Made by a program: the position numbers and the translations under genes. A stretch of 64,000 bases of DNA from Megalopta genalis (lineage: Eukaryota > Arthropoda > Insecta > Hymenoptera > Halictidae): positions 62,001 through 126,000 of the forward strand of contig NW_027476847.1 in the NCBI RefSeq assembly GCF_051020955.1, read 5' to 3'. The notes below the pieces were generated by a model. The model did not search any database, had not been told where the DNA came from, and saw only the letters and a list, made by a program, of their open reading frames with translations. Positions 1-12,260 of the stretch are shown one piece after another (the first letter of the stretch is position 1; every line of letters starts with the position of its first letter).

Positions 1-818
1 ATTTCGATTCAATTACTTGCGATATAAGTGATATAGCTTCAAATGCTGGCGAAATAAACGAGTTACCTTCAAATCCATGCGAAACACATGATGTAGCTAC
101 AAATCAATGCGATGTAGATTATTTAGCTTCAAATTCAGGCGAGACAAATTATTTAGCTTCAAATACTTGCGATATAAGTAATATAGCTTCAAATGCTGGC
201 GAAATAAACGAGTTAGCTTCAAATCCATGCGAAACACATGATGTAGCTTCAAATCAATGCGATGTAGAAGGTTTAGCGTCATATCCATGCGACACAAATG
301 ATTTCGCTTCAAATACTTGTGATATAAGTGATATTGTTTCAAATTATGGCGAAATAATCGAGTTAGCTTCAAATCCATGCGAAACACATGATGTAGCTTC
401 AAATCAATGCGATGTGGAAGGTTTAGCTTCAAATCCATGCGAAACAAATGATTTACCTTCAAATCAATGCGATGTATAAGATTTAGCTTCAAATCTTGCG
501 AAACAAATGATTTCGCTTCAATTACTTGCGATATAAGTGATATAGCTTCAAATGCAAGCGAAACAAACGCGTTTGCTTCAAATCCATGCGAAACACATGA
601 TGTAGCTTCAAATACGAGCGATATAGGTGATATAGCTTCATATGCTGGCGAAATAATCGAGTTAGCTTCAAATCCATGCGAGACACATGATGTAGCTTCA
701 AATCAATGCGATGTAGAAGGTTTAGCTTCAAATCCATACGAAAGAAATGATTTCGCTTCAATTACTTGCGATATTTGTGATATAGCTTCAAATGCTGGCA
801 AAATAGACGAGTTACCTT
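1..818. repeat. Long duplicated segment, copy 1 (partner 11,443-12,260)
   Basis: From the rare variant atttcgattcaatt at the window start, the order of variant monomers matches 11,443 onward at a constant offset of 11,442. Shared landmarks are the gatgtataag (or gacgtataag) B variant near 471, the 1-bp loss in aaatcttgcg near 491, and the tacgagcgatataggtgat unit near 613. The match ends near 818, where copy 1 reads aaatccatgcg then acacatg and copy 2 reads aaatctatgcg then acacttg. Confidence 0.85.
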
Positions 819-964
819 CAAATCCATGCGAAACACATGATGTAGCTTCAAATCAATGCGATGTAGATGATTTAGATTCAAATCCATGCGAAACAAATGA
901 TTTAGCTTCAAATACTTGCGATATAAGTGATATAGCTTCAAATGCTGGCGAAATAAACGAGTTT
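515..964. repeat. Example of the 150-bp A-B-C-D-E higher-order repeat
   Basis: Five monomer types alternate in a fixed cycle. Type A ends in acacatgatgta. Type B has caatgcgatgtagaaggttta. Type C ends in aaatgattta or aaatgatttc. Type D has acttgcgatataagtgatata. Type E has gctggcgaaataaacgagtta, with variants gcaggcgaaacaaacgcgtt and tctggcgaaataatcgagtt. One cycle is 150 bp, and this cycle dominates the window. This stretch shows the cycle together with a local variant, acgagcgat, in place of the usual D. Tail positions differ more between types than within a type, so the 5-mer was amplified as a unit after the types had diverged. Confidence 0.93.
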
Positions 965-1969
965 GCTTGAAATCCATGCGAAACACATGATGTAGCTTCA
1001 AATCAATGCGATGTAGAAAGATTAGCTTCAAATCCATGCGAAACACATGATGTAGCCTTTAAATCAATGCGATGTAGAAGGTTTAGCTTCAAATTCCTGC
1101 GAAACAATGATTTAGCTTCAAATACTTGCCATATACGTGATATAGCTGCAAATGCAGGCGAAAAAAACGCGTTAGCTTCAAATCCATGCGAAACACATGA
1201 TGTAGCTTCAAATCAATGCGATGTAGTTTGTTTAGCTTCAAATCCATGCGAAACAAATGATTTAGATTCAAATACTTGCGATATAAGTGATATAGATTCA
1301 AATGCTGACGAAATAAACGAGATAGCTTCAAATCCATGCGAGACACATGATGTAGCTTCAAATCAATGCGATGTAGAAGGTTTAGCTTCAAATCCATGCG
1401 AAACAATTGATTTCGCTTCAATTACTTGCGATATAAGTGATATAGCTTCAAATGCAGGCGAAACAAACGCGTTAGCTGCAAATCCATGCGAAACGCATGA
1501 TGTAGCTTCAAATCAATGTGATGTAGAGAGGTTTAGCTTCAAATCCATGAGAAACAAATGATTTCGCTTCAGTTACTTGCGATATAAGTGATATAGCTTC
1601 AAATGCAGGCTAAACAAACGCGTTAGCTTCAAATCCATGCGAAACACATGATGTAGCTTCAAATCAATGCGATGTAGAAGGTTTAGCTTCAAATCCTTGC
1701 GAAACAAATGATTTCGCTTCAATTACTTGCGATATAAGTGATATAGCTTCAAATGCAAGCGAAACAAACGCGTTTGCTTCAAATCCATGCGAAACACATG
1801 ATGTAGCTTCAAATACGAGCGATATAAGTGATATAGATTCAAATGCTGACGAAATAAACGAGATAGCTTCAAATCCATGCGAGACACATGATGTAGCTTC
1901 AAATCAATGCGATGTAGAAGGTTTAGCTTCAAATCCATGCGAAACAATTGATTTCGCTTCAATTACTTG

Positions 1970-4900
1970 CGATATAAGTGATATAGCTTCAAATGCAGGC
2001 GAAACAAACGCGTTAGCTGCAAATCCATGCGAAACGCATGATGTAGCTTCAAATCAATGTGATGTAGAAGGTTTAGCTTCAAATCCATGAGAAACAAATG
2101 ATTTCGCTTCAGTTACTTGCGATATAAGTGATATAGCTTCAAATGCAGGCGAAACAAACGCGTTAGCTTCAAATCCATGCGAAACACATGATGTAGCTTC
2201 AAATCAATGCGATGTAGAAGGTTTAGCTTCAAATCCTTGCGAAACAAATGATTTCGCTTCAATTACTTGCGATATAAGTGATATAGCTTGAAATGCAAGC
2301 GAAAGAAACGCGTTTGCTTCAAATCCATGCGAAACACATGATGTAGCTTCAAATACGAGCGATATAAGTGATATAGCTTCATATGCTGGCGAAATAATCG
2401 AGTTAGCTTGAAATCCATGCGAAACACACGATGTAGCTTCAAATAAATGCGATGTAGAAGATTTAGCTTCAAATCCATGCGTAACAAATGATTTAGCTTG
2501 AAATACTTGCGATATAAGTGATTATAGCTTCAAATGCTGGCGAAATAAAAGAGTCAGCTTCAAATCCATGCGAAACAAATGATTTTGCTTCAAATACTTG
2601 CGATATAATAATATAGCTTCAAATTCTGGCGAAATAATCGAGTTAGCTTCAAATCCAAGCGAAGCACATGATGTAGCTCAAAATCAATGCGATGTAGAAG
2701 GTTTAGCTTCAAATCCATGCGAAACAAATGATTCCGCTGCAATTACTTGCGATATAAGTGACAAAGCTTCAAAAGCAGGCGAAACAAACACGTTAGCTTC
2801 AAATCCATGCGAAACACATGATGTAGCTTCAAATCAATGCGATGTAGAAGGTTTAGCTTCAAATCCATACGAAAGAAATGATTTCGCTTCAATACTTGCG
2901 ATATTTGTGATATAGCTTCAAATGCTGGCAAAATAGACGAGTTACCTTCAAATCCATGCGAAACACTTGAAATACCTTCAAATCAATGCGATGTAGATGA
3001 TTTAGATTCAAATCCATGCGAAACAAATGATTTAGCTTCAAATACTTGCGATATAAGTGATATAGCTTCAAATGCTGGCGAAATAAACGAGTTAGCTTCA
3101 AATCCATGCGAAACAAATGATTTCGCTTCAATTACTTGCGATATAAGTGTTATAACTTCAAATGCTGGCGAAATAAACGAGTTACCTTCAAATCCAAGCG
3201 GAGCACATGATGTAGATTCAAATCAAAACGACGTAGAAGGTGTAACTTCAAATCCATGCGAAACAAATGATTTAGCTTCAAATACTTGCGATATAAGTGA
3301 TATAGCTTCAAATGCTGGCGAAATAAACGAGTTAGCTCCAACTCCATGCGAAACCCACGATGTAGCTTCAAATCAATGCGATGTAGAAGGTTTAGCTTCA
3401 AATCCATGCGTAACAAATGATTTAGCTTGAAATACTTGCGATATAAGTGATACAGCTTCAAATGCTGGCGAAATAAACGAGTCAGCTTCAAATCCATGCG
3501 AACAAATGATTTTGTTTCAAATACTTGCGATATAAGTAATATAGCTTCAAATTCTGGCGAAATAATCGAGTTAGCTTCAAATCCAAGCGAAGCACATGAT
3601 GTAGCTCAAATCAATGCGATGTAGAAGGTTTAGCTTCAAATCCATGCGAAACAAGTGATTCCGCTTCAATTACTTGCGATATAAGTGACAAAGCTTCAAA
3701 TGCAGGCGAACAAACGCGTTAGCTTCAAATCCATGCGAAACACATGATGTAGCTTCAAATCAATGCGATGTAGAAGGTTTAGCTTCAAATCCATACGAAA
3801 GAAATGATTGTCGCTTCAATTACTTGCGATATAAGTGATATAGCTTCAAATGCTGGCGGAATAAACGAGTTAGCTTCAAATCCATGCGAAACAAATGATT
3901 TTGCTTCAAATCCATGCGAAACACATGATGTAGCTTCAAATCAATGCGATGTAAAAGGTTTAGCTTCAAATCCATGCGAAACAAATGATTTAGCTTCAAT
4001 TACTTGCTATATACGTGATATAGCTTCAAATTCTGGCGAAATAATCGAGTTAGCTTCAATCCATGCGAGACACATGATGTAGCTTCAAATCAATGCGATG
4101 TAGAAGGTTTAGCTTCCAATCCGTGCGATACAAATGATTTCGCTTCAAATACTTGTGATACAAGTGATATTGTTTCAAATTATGGCGAAATAATCGAGTT
4201 AGCTTCAAATCCGTGCGAAACACATGATGTAGCATCAAATCAATGCGATGTAGATTATTTACCTTCAAATCCAGGCTAGACGAATTATTTAGCTTCAAAT
4301 ACTTGCGATATAAGTAATATAGCTTCAAATGCTGGCGGAATAACGAGTTAGCTTCAAATCCATGCGAAATACATGATGTAGCTTCAAATCAATGCGATGT
4401 AGGAGGTTTAGCTTCAAATCCATGCGAAACAATTGATTTCGCTTCAATTACTTGCGATATAAGTGATATAGCTTCAAATGCAAGCGAAACAAACGCGTTA
4501 GCTTCAAATCCATGCGAAACACATGATGTTGCTTCAAATCAATGCGATGTAGAAGGTTTAGCTTCAAATCCATGCGAAACAAATGATTTAGCTTCAATTA
4601 CTTGCGATATAAGTGATATAGCTTCAAATGCTGGCGAAATAAACGAGTTAGCTTGAAATCCATGCGAAACACATGATGTAGCTTCAAATCAATGCGATGT
4701 AGAAAGATTAGCTTCAAATCCATGCGAAACACATGATGTAGCTTTAAATCAATGCGATGTAGAATGTTTAGCTTCAAATTCCTGCGAAACAAATGATTTA
4801 GCTTCAAATACTTGCCATATACGTGATATAGCTGCAAATGCAGGCGAAACAAACGCGTTAGCTTCAAATCCATGCGAAACACATTATGTAGCTTCAAATC

Positions 4901-5790
4901 AATGCGGTGTAGTTTGTTTAGCTTCAAATCCATGCGAAACAAATGATTTAGATTCAAATACTTGCGATATAAGTGATATAGATTCAAATGCTGACGAAAT
5001 AAACGAGATAGCTTCAAATCCATGCGAGACACATGATGTAGCTTCAAATCAATGCGATGTAGAAGGTTTAGCTTCAAATCCATGCGAAACAATTGATTTC
5101 GCTTCAATTACTTGCGATATAAGTGATATAGCTTCAAATGCAGGCGAAACAAACGCGTTAGCTGCAAATCCATGCGAAACGCATGATGTAGCTTCAAATC
5201 AATGTGATGTAGAAGGTTTAGCTTCAAATCCATGAGAAACAAATGATTTCGCTTCAGTTACTTGCGATATAAGTGATATAGCTTCAAATGCAGGCGAAAC
5301 AAACGCGTTAGCTTCAAATCCATGCGAAACACATGATGTAGCTTCAAATCAATGCGATGTAGAAGGTTTAGCTTCAAATCCTTGCGAAACAAATGATTTC
5401 GCTTCAATTACTTGCGATATAAGTGATATAGCTTCAAATGCAAGCGAAACAAACGCGTTTGCTTCAAATCCATGCGAAACACATGATGTAGCTTCAAATA
5501 CGAGCGATATAAGTGATATAGCTTCATATGCTGGCGAAATAATCGAGTTAGCTTGAAATCCATGCGAAACACACGATGTAGCTTCAAATAAATGCGATGT
5601 AGAAGATTTAGCTTCAAATCCATGCGTAACAAATGATTTAGCTTGAAATACTTGCGATATAAGTGATATAGCTTCAAATGCTGGCGAAATAAACGAGTCA
5701 GCTTCAAATCCATGCGAAACAAATGATTTTGCTTCAAATACTTGCGATATAAGTAATATAGCTTCAAATTCTGGCGAAATAATCGAGTTA
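1970..5790. repeat. 3.8-kb duplicated segment, copy 1 (partner 16,258-19,931)
   Basis: The variant order from about 1,970 to 5,790 recurs from 16,258. The offset is 14,288 at first, then about 14,140 after a change near 2,600-2,750. That change is a 150-bp (five-monomer) block present here and absent from the partner. Landmarks include gatgtagctc (a lost t in gcttc), the gtgacaaagcttc D variant with its HindIII-type aagctt, the acttgaaatacc A variant, and ccaggctagacg. This copy has several extra 1-bp indels, for example near 2,605, 2,893, 3,500, 4,060 and 4,339. Confidence 0.85.
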
Positions 5791-5990
5791 GATTCAAATC
5801 AATGCGAAACATATGATGTAGGTTCAAATCAATGCCAGGTAGAAATATTAGCATCAAATCCATGCGAAACACATGATGTAGCTTCAAATCAATGCGATGT
5901 GGAAGGTTTAGCTTCAAATCCATGCGAAACAAATGATTTAGCTTCAAATCAATGCGATGTATAAGATTTAGCTTCAAATCCATGCGAAAC
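5701..5990. repeat. 0.29-kb dispersed segment, copy 1 of 4
   Basis: A run of about ten monomers marked by gattcaaatcaatgcg, then catatgatgtagg, then aatgccaggtagaaatatta, and ending in the gatgtataag B variant. The same run occurs near 9,189, 10,281 and 11,000. The aatgccaggtag variant is rare elsewhere, which makes the four copies easy to recognise as one family. Confidence 0.85.
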
Positions 5991-7374
5991 ACATGATGTA
6001 GCTACAAATCAATGCGATGTAGATTATTTAGCTTCAAATTCAGGCGAGACAAATTATTTAGCTTCAAATACTTGCGATATAAGTAATATAGCTTCAAATG
6101 CTGGCGTAATAAACGAGTTAGCTTCAAATCCATGCGAAACACATGATGTAGCTTCAAATCAATGCGATGTAGAAGGTTTAGCGTCATATCCATGCGACAC
6201 AAATGATTTCGCTTCAATTACTTTCGATATAAGTGATATAGCTTCAAATGCTGGCGAAATAAACGAGTTACCTTCAAATCCATGCGAAACACATGACATA
6301 GCTTCAAATCAATGCGATATAGAAGATTTAGCTTCAAATCCATGCGAAACAAATGATTTAGCTTCAAATACTTGTGATATAAGTGATATAGCTTCAAATG
6401 CTGGCGAAATAAAAGAGTTAGCTTCAAATCCATGCGAAACAAATGATTTTGCTTCAAATACTTGCGATATAAGTGATATAGTTTCAAATTCTGGCGAAAT
6501 AATCGAGTTACATTCAAATCCATGCGAAACACATGATGTTGCTTCAAATCAATGCGATGTAGATTATTTAGCTTCAAATCCAGGCGAGACAAATTATTTA
6601 GCTTCACATACTTGCGATATAAGTAATATAGCTTCAAATGCTGGCGAAATAAACGAGTTAGCTTCAAATCCATGCGAAACACATGATGTAGGTTCAAATC
6701 AATACGATGTAGAAAGATTAGCTTCAAATCCATGCGAAACACATGATGTAGCTTCAAATCAATGCGATGTAGAAGGTTTAGCTACAAATCCATGCGAAAC
6801 AAATGATTTAGCTTCAAATACGAGCGATATAAGTGATATAGTTTCAAATTCTGGCGAAATAATCGAGTTACATTCAAATCCATGCGAAACACATGATGTA
6901 GCTTCAAATCAATGCGATGTAGATTATTTAGCTTCAAATCCAGTCGAGACAAATTATTTAGCTTCACATACTTGCGATATAAGTAATATAGCTTCAAATG
7001 CTGGCGAAATAAACGAGTTAGCTTCAAATCCATGCGAAACACATGATGTAGGTTCAAATCAATGCGATGTAGAAAGATTAGATTCAAATCCATGCGAAAC
7101 ACATGATGTAGCTTCAAATCAATGCGATGTAGAAAGATTAGATTCAAATCCATGCGAAACACATGATGTAGCTTCAAATCAATGCGATGTAGAAGGTTTA
7201 GCATCAAATCCATGCGAAACAAATGATTTCGCATCAATTACTTGCGATATAAGTGATATAGCTTCAAATGCATGCGAAACAAACGCGTTAGCTTCAAATC
7301 CATGCGAAACACATGATGTAGCTTCAAATCAATGCGATTGTAGTAGGTTTAGCTTCAAATCCATGCGAAACAAA
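5965..7374 (+). other. Longest stop-free + frame found (470 codons, no start); probably not a gene
   Basis: Reading the gct frame after the taa at 5,962-5,964, no stop occurs until tga at 7,375-7,377. The last dozen codons lie in a shifted frame after a 1-bp insertion in gcgattgtag near 7,339. The translation is a ten-residue repeat, [A/G]-S-N-x-[C/G/S]-[E/D]-[T/V/I]-x-[D/E/G]-[L/V/I], about 45 times over. I see no Met in the repeat frame, no signal peptide, no membrane segment and no known domain. Cys occurs at position 5 in types A-C and most D. Equivalent frames elsewhere are closed by inherited stops, so I treat this as chance openness of a 3n-length repeat, or at most a decayed coding repeat. 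An exon of a spliced gene cannot be excluded from sequence alone. Confidence 0.25.
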
Positions 7375-7399
7375 TGATTTCGCTTCAATTACTTGCGAT

Positions 7400-8122
7400 A
7401 TAAGTGATATAGTTTCAAATTCTGGCGAAATAACCGAGTTACCTTCAAATCCATGCGAAACACATGATGTAGCTTCAAATCAATGCGATGTAGATTATTT
7501 AACTTCAAATCCAGGCGAGACAAATTATTTAGCTTCAAATACTTGCGATATAAGTAATATAGCTTCAAATGCTGGCCAAATAAACGAGTTAGCTTCAAAT
7601 CCATGCGAAACACATGATGTAGGTTCAAATCAATGCGATGTAGAAAGATTAGATTCAAATCCATGCGAAACAAATGATTTCGCTTCAATTACTTGCTATA
7701 TAAGTGATATAGCTTCAAATGCAGGCGAAACAAATGATTTAGCTTCAAATACGAGCGATATAAGTGATATAGCTTCATATGCTGGCGAAATAATCGAGTT
7801 AGCTTGAAATCCATGCGAAACACACGATGTAGCTTCAAATAAATGCGATGTAGAAGGTTTAGCTTCATATCTCTGCGAAACAAATGATTTAGCTTCAAAT
7901 ACTTGCGATATAAGTGATATCGTTTCAAATTATTGCGAAATAATCGACTTAGCTTCTAATCCATGCGAGACACATGATGTAGCTTCAAATCAATGCGATG
8001 TAGAAGGTTTAGCTTCAAATCCATGCGAAACAAATTATTTCGCTTCAATTACTTGCGATATAAGTGATATAGCTTCAAATGCAGGCGAAACAAATGTGTT
8101 AGCTTCAAATCCATGCGAAACA
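7400..8122. repeat. 1.1-kb tandem duplication, left copy
   Basis: This segment recurs at 8,510-9,209, initially at an offset of exactly 1,110 bp (37 monomers). Shared landmarks are ggcgaaataaccgag, acttgctatataagtg, the run tatctctgcg and aattattgcgaaataatcg. The offset changes to 1,087 where the right copy has lost 23 bp. Confidence 0.82.
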
Positions 8123-8509
8123 CATGATGTAGCTTTAAATCAATGCGATGTAGAAGGTTCAGCTTCAAATCCTTGCTAAACAAATGATTTCGCTTCAATT
8201 TCTTTCGATATAAGTGATATAGCTTCAAATGCTGGCGAAATAAACGAGTTACCTTCAAATCCATGCGAAACACATGACATAGCTTCAAATCAATGCGATA
8301 TAGAAGATTTAGCTTCAAATCCATGCGAAACAAATGATTTCGCTTCAATTACTTGCGATATAAGTGATATAGCTTCAAATGCAGGCGAAACAAACGCGTT
8401 AGCTTCAAATCCATTCGAAACACATGATGTAGATTCAAATCAATGCGATGTAGATGGTTTAGCTACAAATCCATGCGAAACAAATGATTTAGCTTCAAAT
8501 ACGTGCGAT

Positions 8510-9209
8510 ATAAATGATATAGTTTCAAATTCTGGCGAAATAACCGAGTTACCTTCAAATCCATGCGAAACACATGATGTAGCTTCAAATCAATGCGATG
8601 TAGATTATTTAGCTTCAAATCCAGGCGAGATAAATTATTTAGCTTCAAATACTTGCGATATAAGTAATAAACGAGTTAGCTTCAAATCCATGCGAAACAC
8701 ATGATGTAGGTTCAAATCAATGCGATGTAGAAAGATTATATTCAAATCCATGCGAAACAAATGATTTCGCTTCAATTACTTGCTATATAAGTGATATAGC
8801 TTCAAATGCAGGCGAAACAAATGATTTAGCTTCAAATACGAGCGATATAAGTGATATAGCTTCATATGCTGGCGAAATAATCGAGTTAGCTTGAAATCCA
8901 TGCGAAACACACGATGTAGCTTCAAATAAATGCGATGTAGAAGGTTTAGCTTCATATCTCTGCGAAACAAATGATTTAGATTCAAATACTTGCGATATAA
9001 GTGATATCGTTTCAAATTATTGCGAAATAATCGACTTAGCTTCTAATCCATGCGAGACACATGATGTAGCTTCAAATCAATGCGATGTAGAAGGTTTAGC
9101 TTCAAATCCATGCGAAACAAATTATTTCGCTTCAATTACTTGCGATATAAGTGATATAGCTTCAAATGCAGGCGAAACAAATGTGTTAGCTTCAAATCCA
9201 TGCGAAACA
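8510..9209. repeat. 1.1-kb tandem duplication, right copy with 23-bp deletion
   Basis: Same variants as 7,400-8,122. Near 8,665 the sequence passes directly from gatataagtaat to aaacgagttag, so 23 bp are missing relative to the left copy. This is one of the few indels in the window larger than a couple of bases that is not a multiple of 30. Confidence 0.82.
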
Positions 9210-9478
9210 AATGATTTTGCTTCAAATACTTGCGATATAAGTAATATAGCTTAAAATTCTGGCGAAATAATCGAGTTAGATTCAAATCAATGCGAAACAT
9301 ATGATGTAGGTTCAAATCAATGCCAGGTAGAAATATTATCATCAAATCCATGCGAAACACATGATGTAGCTTCAAATCAATGCGATGTGGAAGGTTTAGC
9401 TTCAAATCCATGCGAAACAAATGATTTAGCTTCAAATCAATGCGATGTATAAGATTTAGCTTCAAATCCATGCGAAAC
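9189..9478. repeat. 0.29-kb dispersed segment, copy 2 of 4
   Basis: Matches 5,701-5,990 at offset 3,488, with the same catatgatgtagg and aatgccaggtag variants and the terminal gatgtataag. Private changes include gcttaaaattctgg near 9,250 (a stop in the gct frame) and tattatcatc near 9,337. Confidence 0.83.
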
Positions 9479-10280
9479 AAATGATTTAGCTTCAAATACG
9501 AGCGATATAGATGATTTAGTTTCAAATTCTGGCGAAATAATCGAGTTAGCTTCAAATCCATGCGAGATACATGATGTAGCTTCAAATCAATGCGATGTAG
9601 AAGGTTTAGCTTCAAATCCATGCGACACAAATGATTTCGCTTCAATTACTTGCGATATGTGATATAGCTTCAAATGCTTACAAAATAAACGAGTTACCTT
9701 CAAATCCATGCGAAACACATGATGTAGCTACAAATCAATGCGATGTAGATTATTTAGCTTCAAATTCAGGCGAGACAAATTATTTAACTTCAAATACTTG
9801 CGATATAAGTAATATAGCTTCAAATGCTGGCGAAATAAACGAGTTAGCTTCAAATCCATGCGAAACACATGATGTAGCTTCAAATCAATGCGATGTAGAA
9901 GGTTTAGCGTCATATCCATGCGACACAAATGATTTCGCTTCAATTACTTTCGATATAAGTGATATAGCTTCAAATGCTGGCGAAATAAACGAGTTACCTT
10001 CAAATACATAGCTTCAAATCAATGCGTTGTAGAGGGTTTAGCTTCAAATCCATGCGACACAAATGATTTCGCTTCAATTACTTTCGATATAAGTGATATA
10101 GCTTCAACTGCAAGCGAAACAAACGCGTTAGCTTCAAATCCATGCGAAACACATGACATAGCTTCAAATCAATGCGATATAGAAGATTTAGCTTCAAATC
10201 CATGCGAAACAAATGATTTAGCTTCAAATACTTGCGATATAAGTGATATAGCTTCAAATGCTGGCGAAATAAACGAGTTA

Positions 10281-10569
10281 GCTTCAAATCCATGCGAAAC
10301 AAATGATTTGCTTCAAATACTTGCGATATAAGTAATATAGCTTCAAATTCTGGCGAAATAATCGAGTTAGATTCAAATCAATGCGAAACATATGATGTAG
10401 GTTCAAATCAATGCCAGGTAGAAATATTAGCATCAAATCCATGCGAAACACATGATGTAGCTTCAAATCAATGCGATGTGGAAGGTTTAGCTTCAAATCC
10501 ATGCGAAACAAATGATTTAGCTTCAAATCAATGCGATGTATAAGATTTAGCTTCAAATCCATGCGAAAA
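10281..10569. repeat. 0.29-kb dispersed segment, copy 3 of 4
   Basis: Matches 5,701-5,990, with one t lost in gatttgcttc near 10,308. It lies 720 bp (24 monomers) upstream of copy 4, so copies 3 and 4 form a local tandem pair. Confidence 0.83.
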
Positions 10570-10999
10570 CACATGATGTAGCTACAAATCAATGCGATGT
10601 AGATTATTTAGCTTCAAATTCAGGCGAGACAAATTATTTAGCTTCAAATACTTGCGATATAAGTAATATAGCTTCAAATGCTGGCGTAATAACGAGTTAG
10701 CTTCAAATCCATGCGAAACACATGATGTAGCTTCAAATCAATGCGATGTAGAAGGTTTAGCGTCATATCCATGCGACACAAATGATTTCGCTTCAATTAC
10801 TTTCGATATAAGTGATATAGCTTCAAATGCTGGCGAAATAAACGAGTTACCTTCAAATCCATGCGAAACACATGACATAGCTTCAAATCAATGCGATATA
10901 GAAGATTTAGCTTCAAATCCATGCGAAACAAATGATTTAGCTTCAAATACTTGTGATATAAGTGATATAGCTTCAAATGCTGGCGAAATAAACGAGTTA

Positions 11000-11288
11000 G
11001 CTTCAAATCCATGCGAAACAAATGATTTTGCTTCAAATACTTGCGATATAAGTAATATAGCTTCAAATTCTGGCGAAATAATCGTGTTAGATTCAAATCA
11101 ATGCGAAACATATGATGTAGGTTCAAATCAATGCCAGGTAGAAATATTAGCATCAAATCCATGCGAAACACATGATGTAGCTTCAAATCAATGCGATGTG
11201 GAAGGTTTAGCTTCAAATCCATGCGAAACAAATGATTAGCTTCAAATCAATGCGATGTATAAGATTTTGCTTCAAATCCATGCGAAAC
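11000..11288. repeat. 0.29-kb dispersed segment, copy 4 of 4
   Basis: Carries the same landmark variants as the other copies (catatgatgtagg, aatgccaggtag, gatgtataag), with one t lost in aatgattagc near 11,234. A private aatcgtgtta replaces aatcgagtta near 11,084. Confidence 0.83.
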
Positions 11289-11442
11289 AAATGATTTAGC
11301 TTCAAATACGAGCGATATAGATGATTTAGTTTCAAATTCCGGCGAAATAATCGAGTTAGCTTCAATCCATGCGAGATACATGATGTAGCTTCAAATCAAT
11401 GCGATGTAGAAGGTTTAGCTTCAAATCCATGCGACACAAATG

Positions 11443-12260
11443 ATTTCGATTCAATTACTTGCGATATAAGTGATATAGCTTCAAATGCTGGCGAAATAAA
11501 CGAGTTACCTTCAAATCCATGCGAAACACATGATGTAGCTACAAATCAATGCGATGTAGATTATTTAGCTTCAAATTCAGGCGAGACAAATTATTTAGCT
11601 TCAAATACTTGCGATATAAGTAATATAGCTTCAAATGCTGGCGAAATAAACGAGTTAGCTTCAAATCCATGCGAAACACATGATGTAGCTTCAAATCAAT
11701 GCGATGTAGAAGGTTTAGCGTCATATCCATGCGACACAAATGATTTCGCTTCAAATACTTGTGATATAAGTGATATTGTTTCAAATTATGGCGAAATAAT
11801 CGAGTTAGCTTCAAATCCATGCGAAACACATGATGTAGCTTCAAATCAATGCGATGTGGAAGGTTTAGCTTCAAATCCATGCGAAACAAATGATTTACCT
11901 TCAAATCAATGCGACGTATAAGATTTAGCTTCAAATCTTGCGAAACAAATGATTTCGCTTCAATTACTTGCGATATAAGTGATATAGCTTCAAATGCAAG
12001 CGAAACAAACGCGTTTGCTTCAAATCCATGCGAAACACATGATGTAGCTTCAAATACGAGCGATATAGGTGATATAGCTTCATATGCTGGCGAAATAATC
12101 GAGTTAGCTTCAAATCCATGCGAGACACATGATGTAGCTTCAAATCAATGCGATGTAGAAGGTTTAGCTTCAAATCCATACGAAAGAAATGATTTCGCTT
12201 CAATTACTTGCGATATTTGTGATATAGCTTCAAATGCTGGCAAAATAGACGAGTTACCTT
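11443..12260. repeat. Long duplicated segment, copy 2 (partner 1-818)
   Basis: This is the second copy of the first 0.8 kb, with the same monomer variants and the same 1-bp deletion in aaatcttgcg. It is not a 30-bp register coincidence, because several rare variants recur in the same order. Small differences such as gacgtataag for gatgtataag show that the copies are not identical. Confidence 0.85.
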
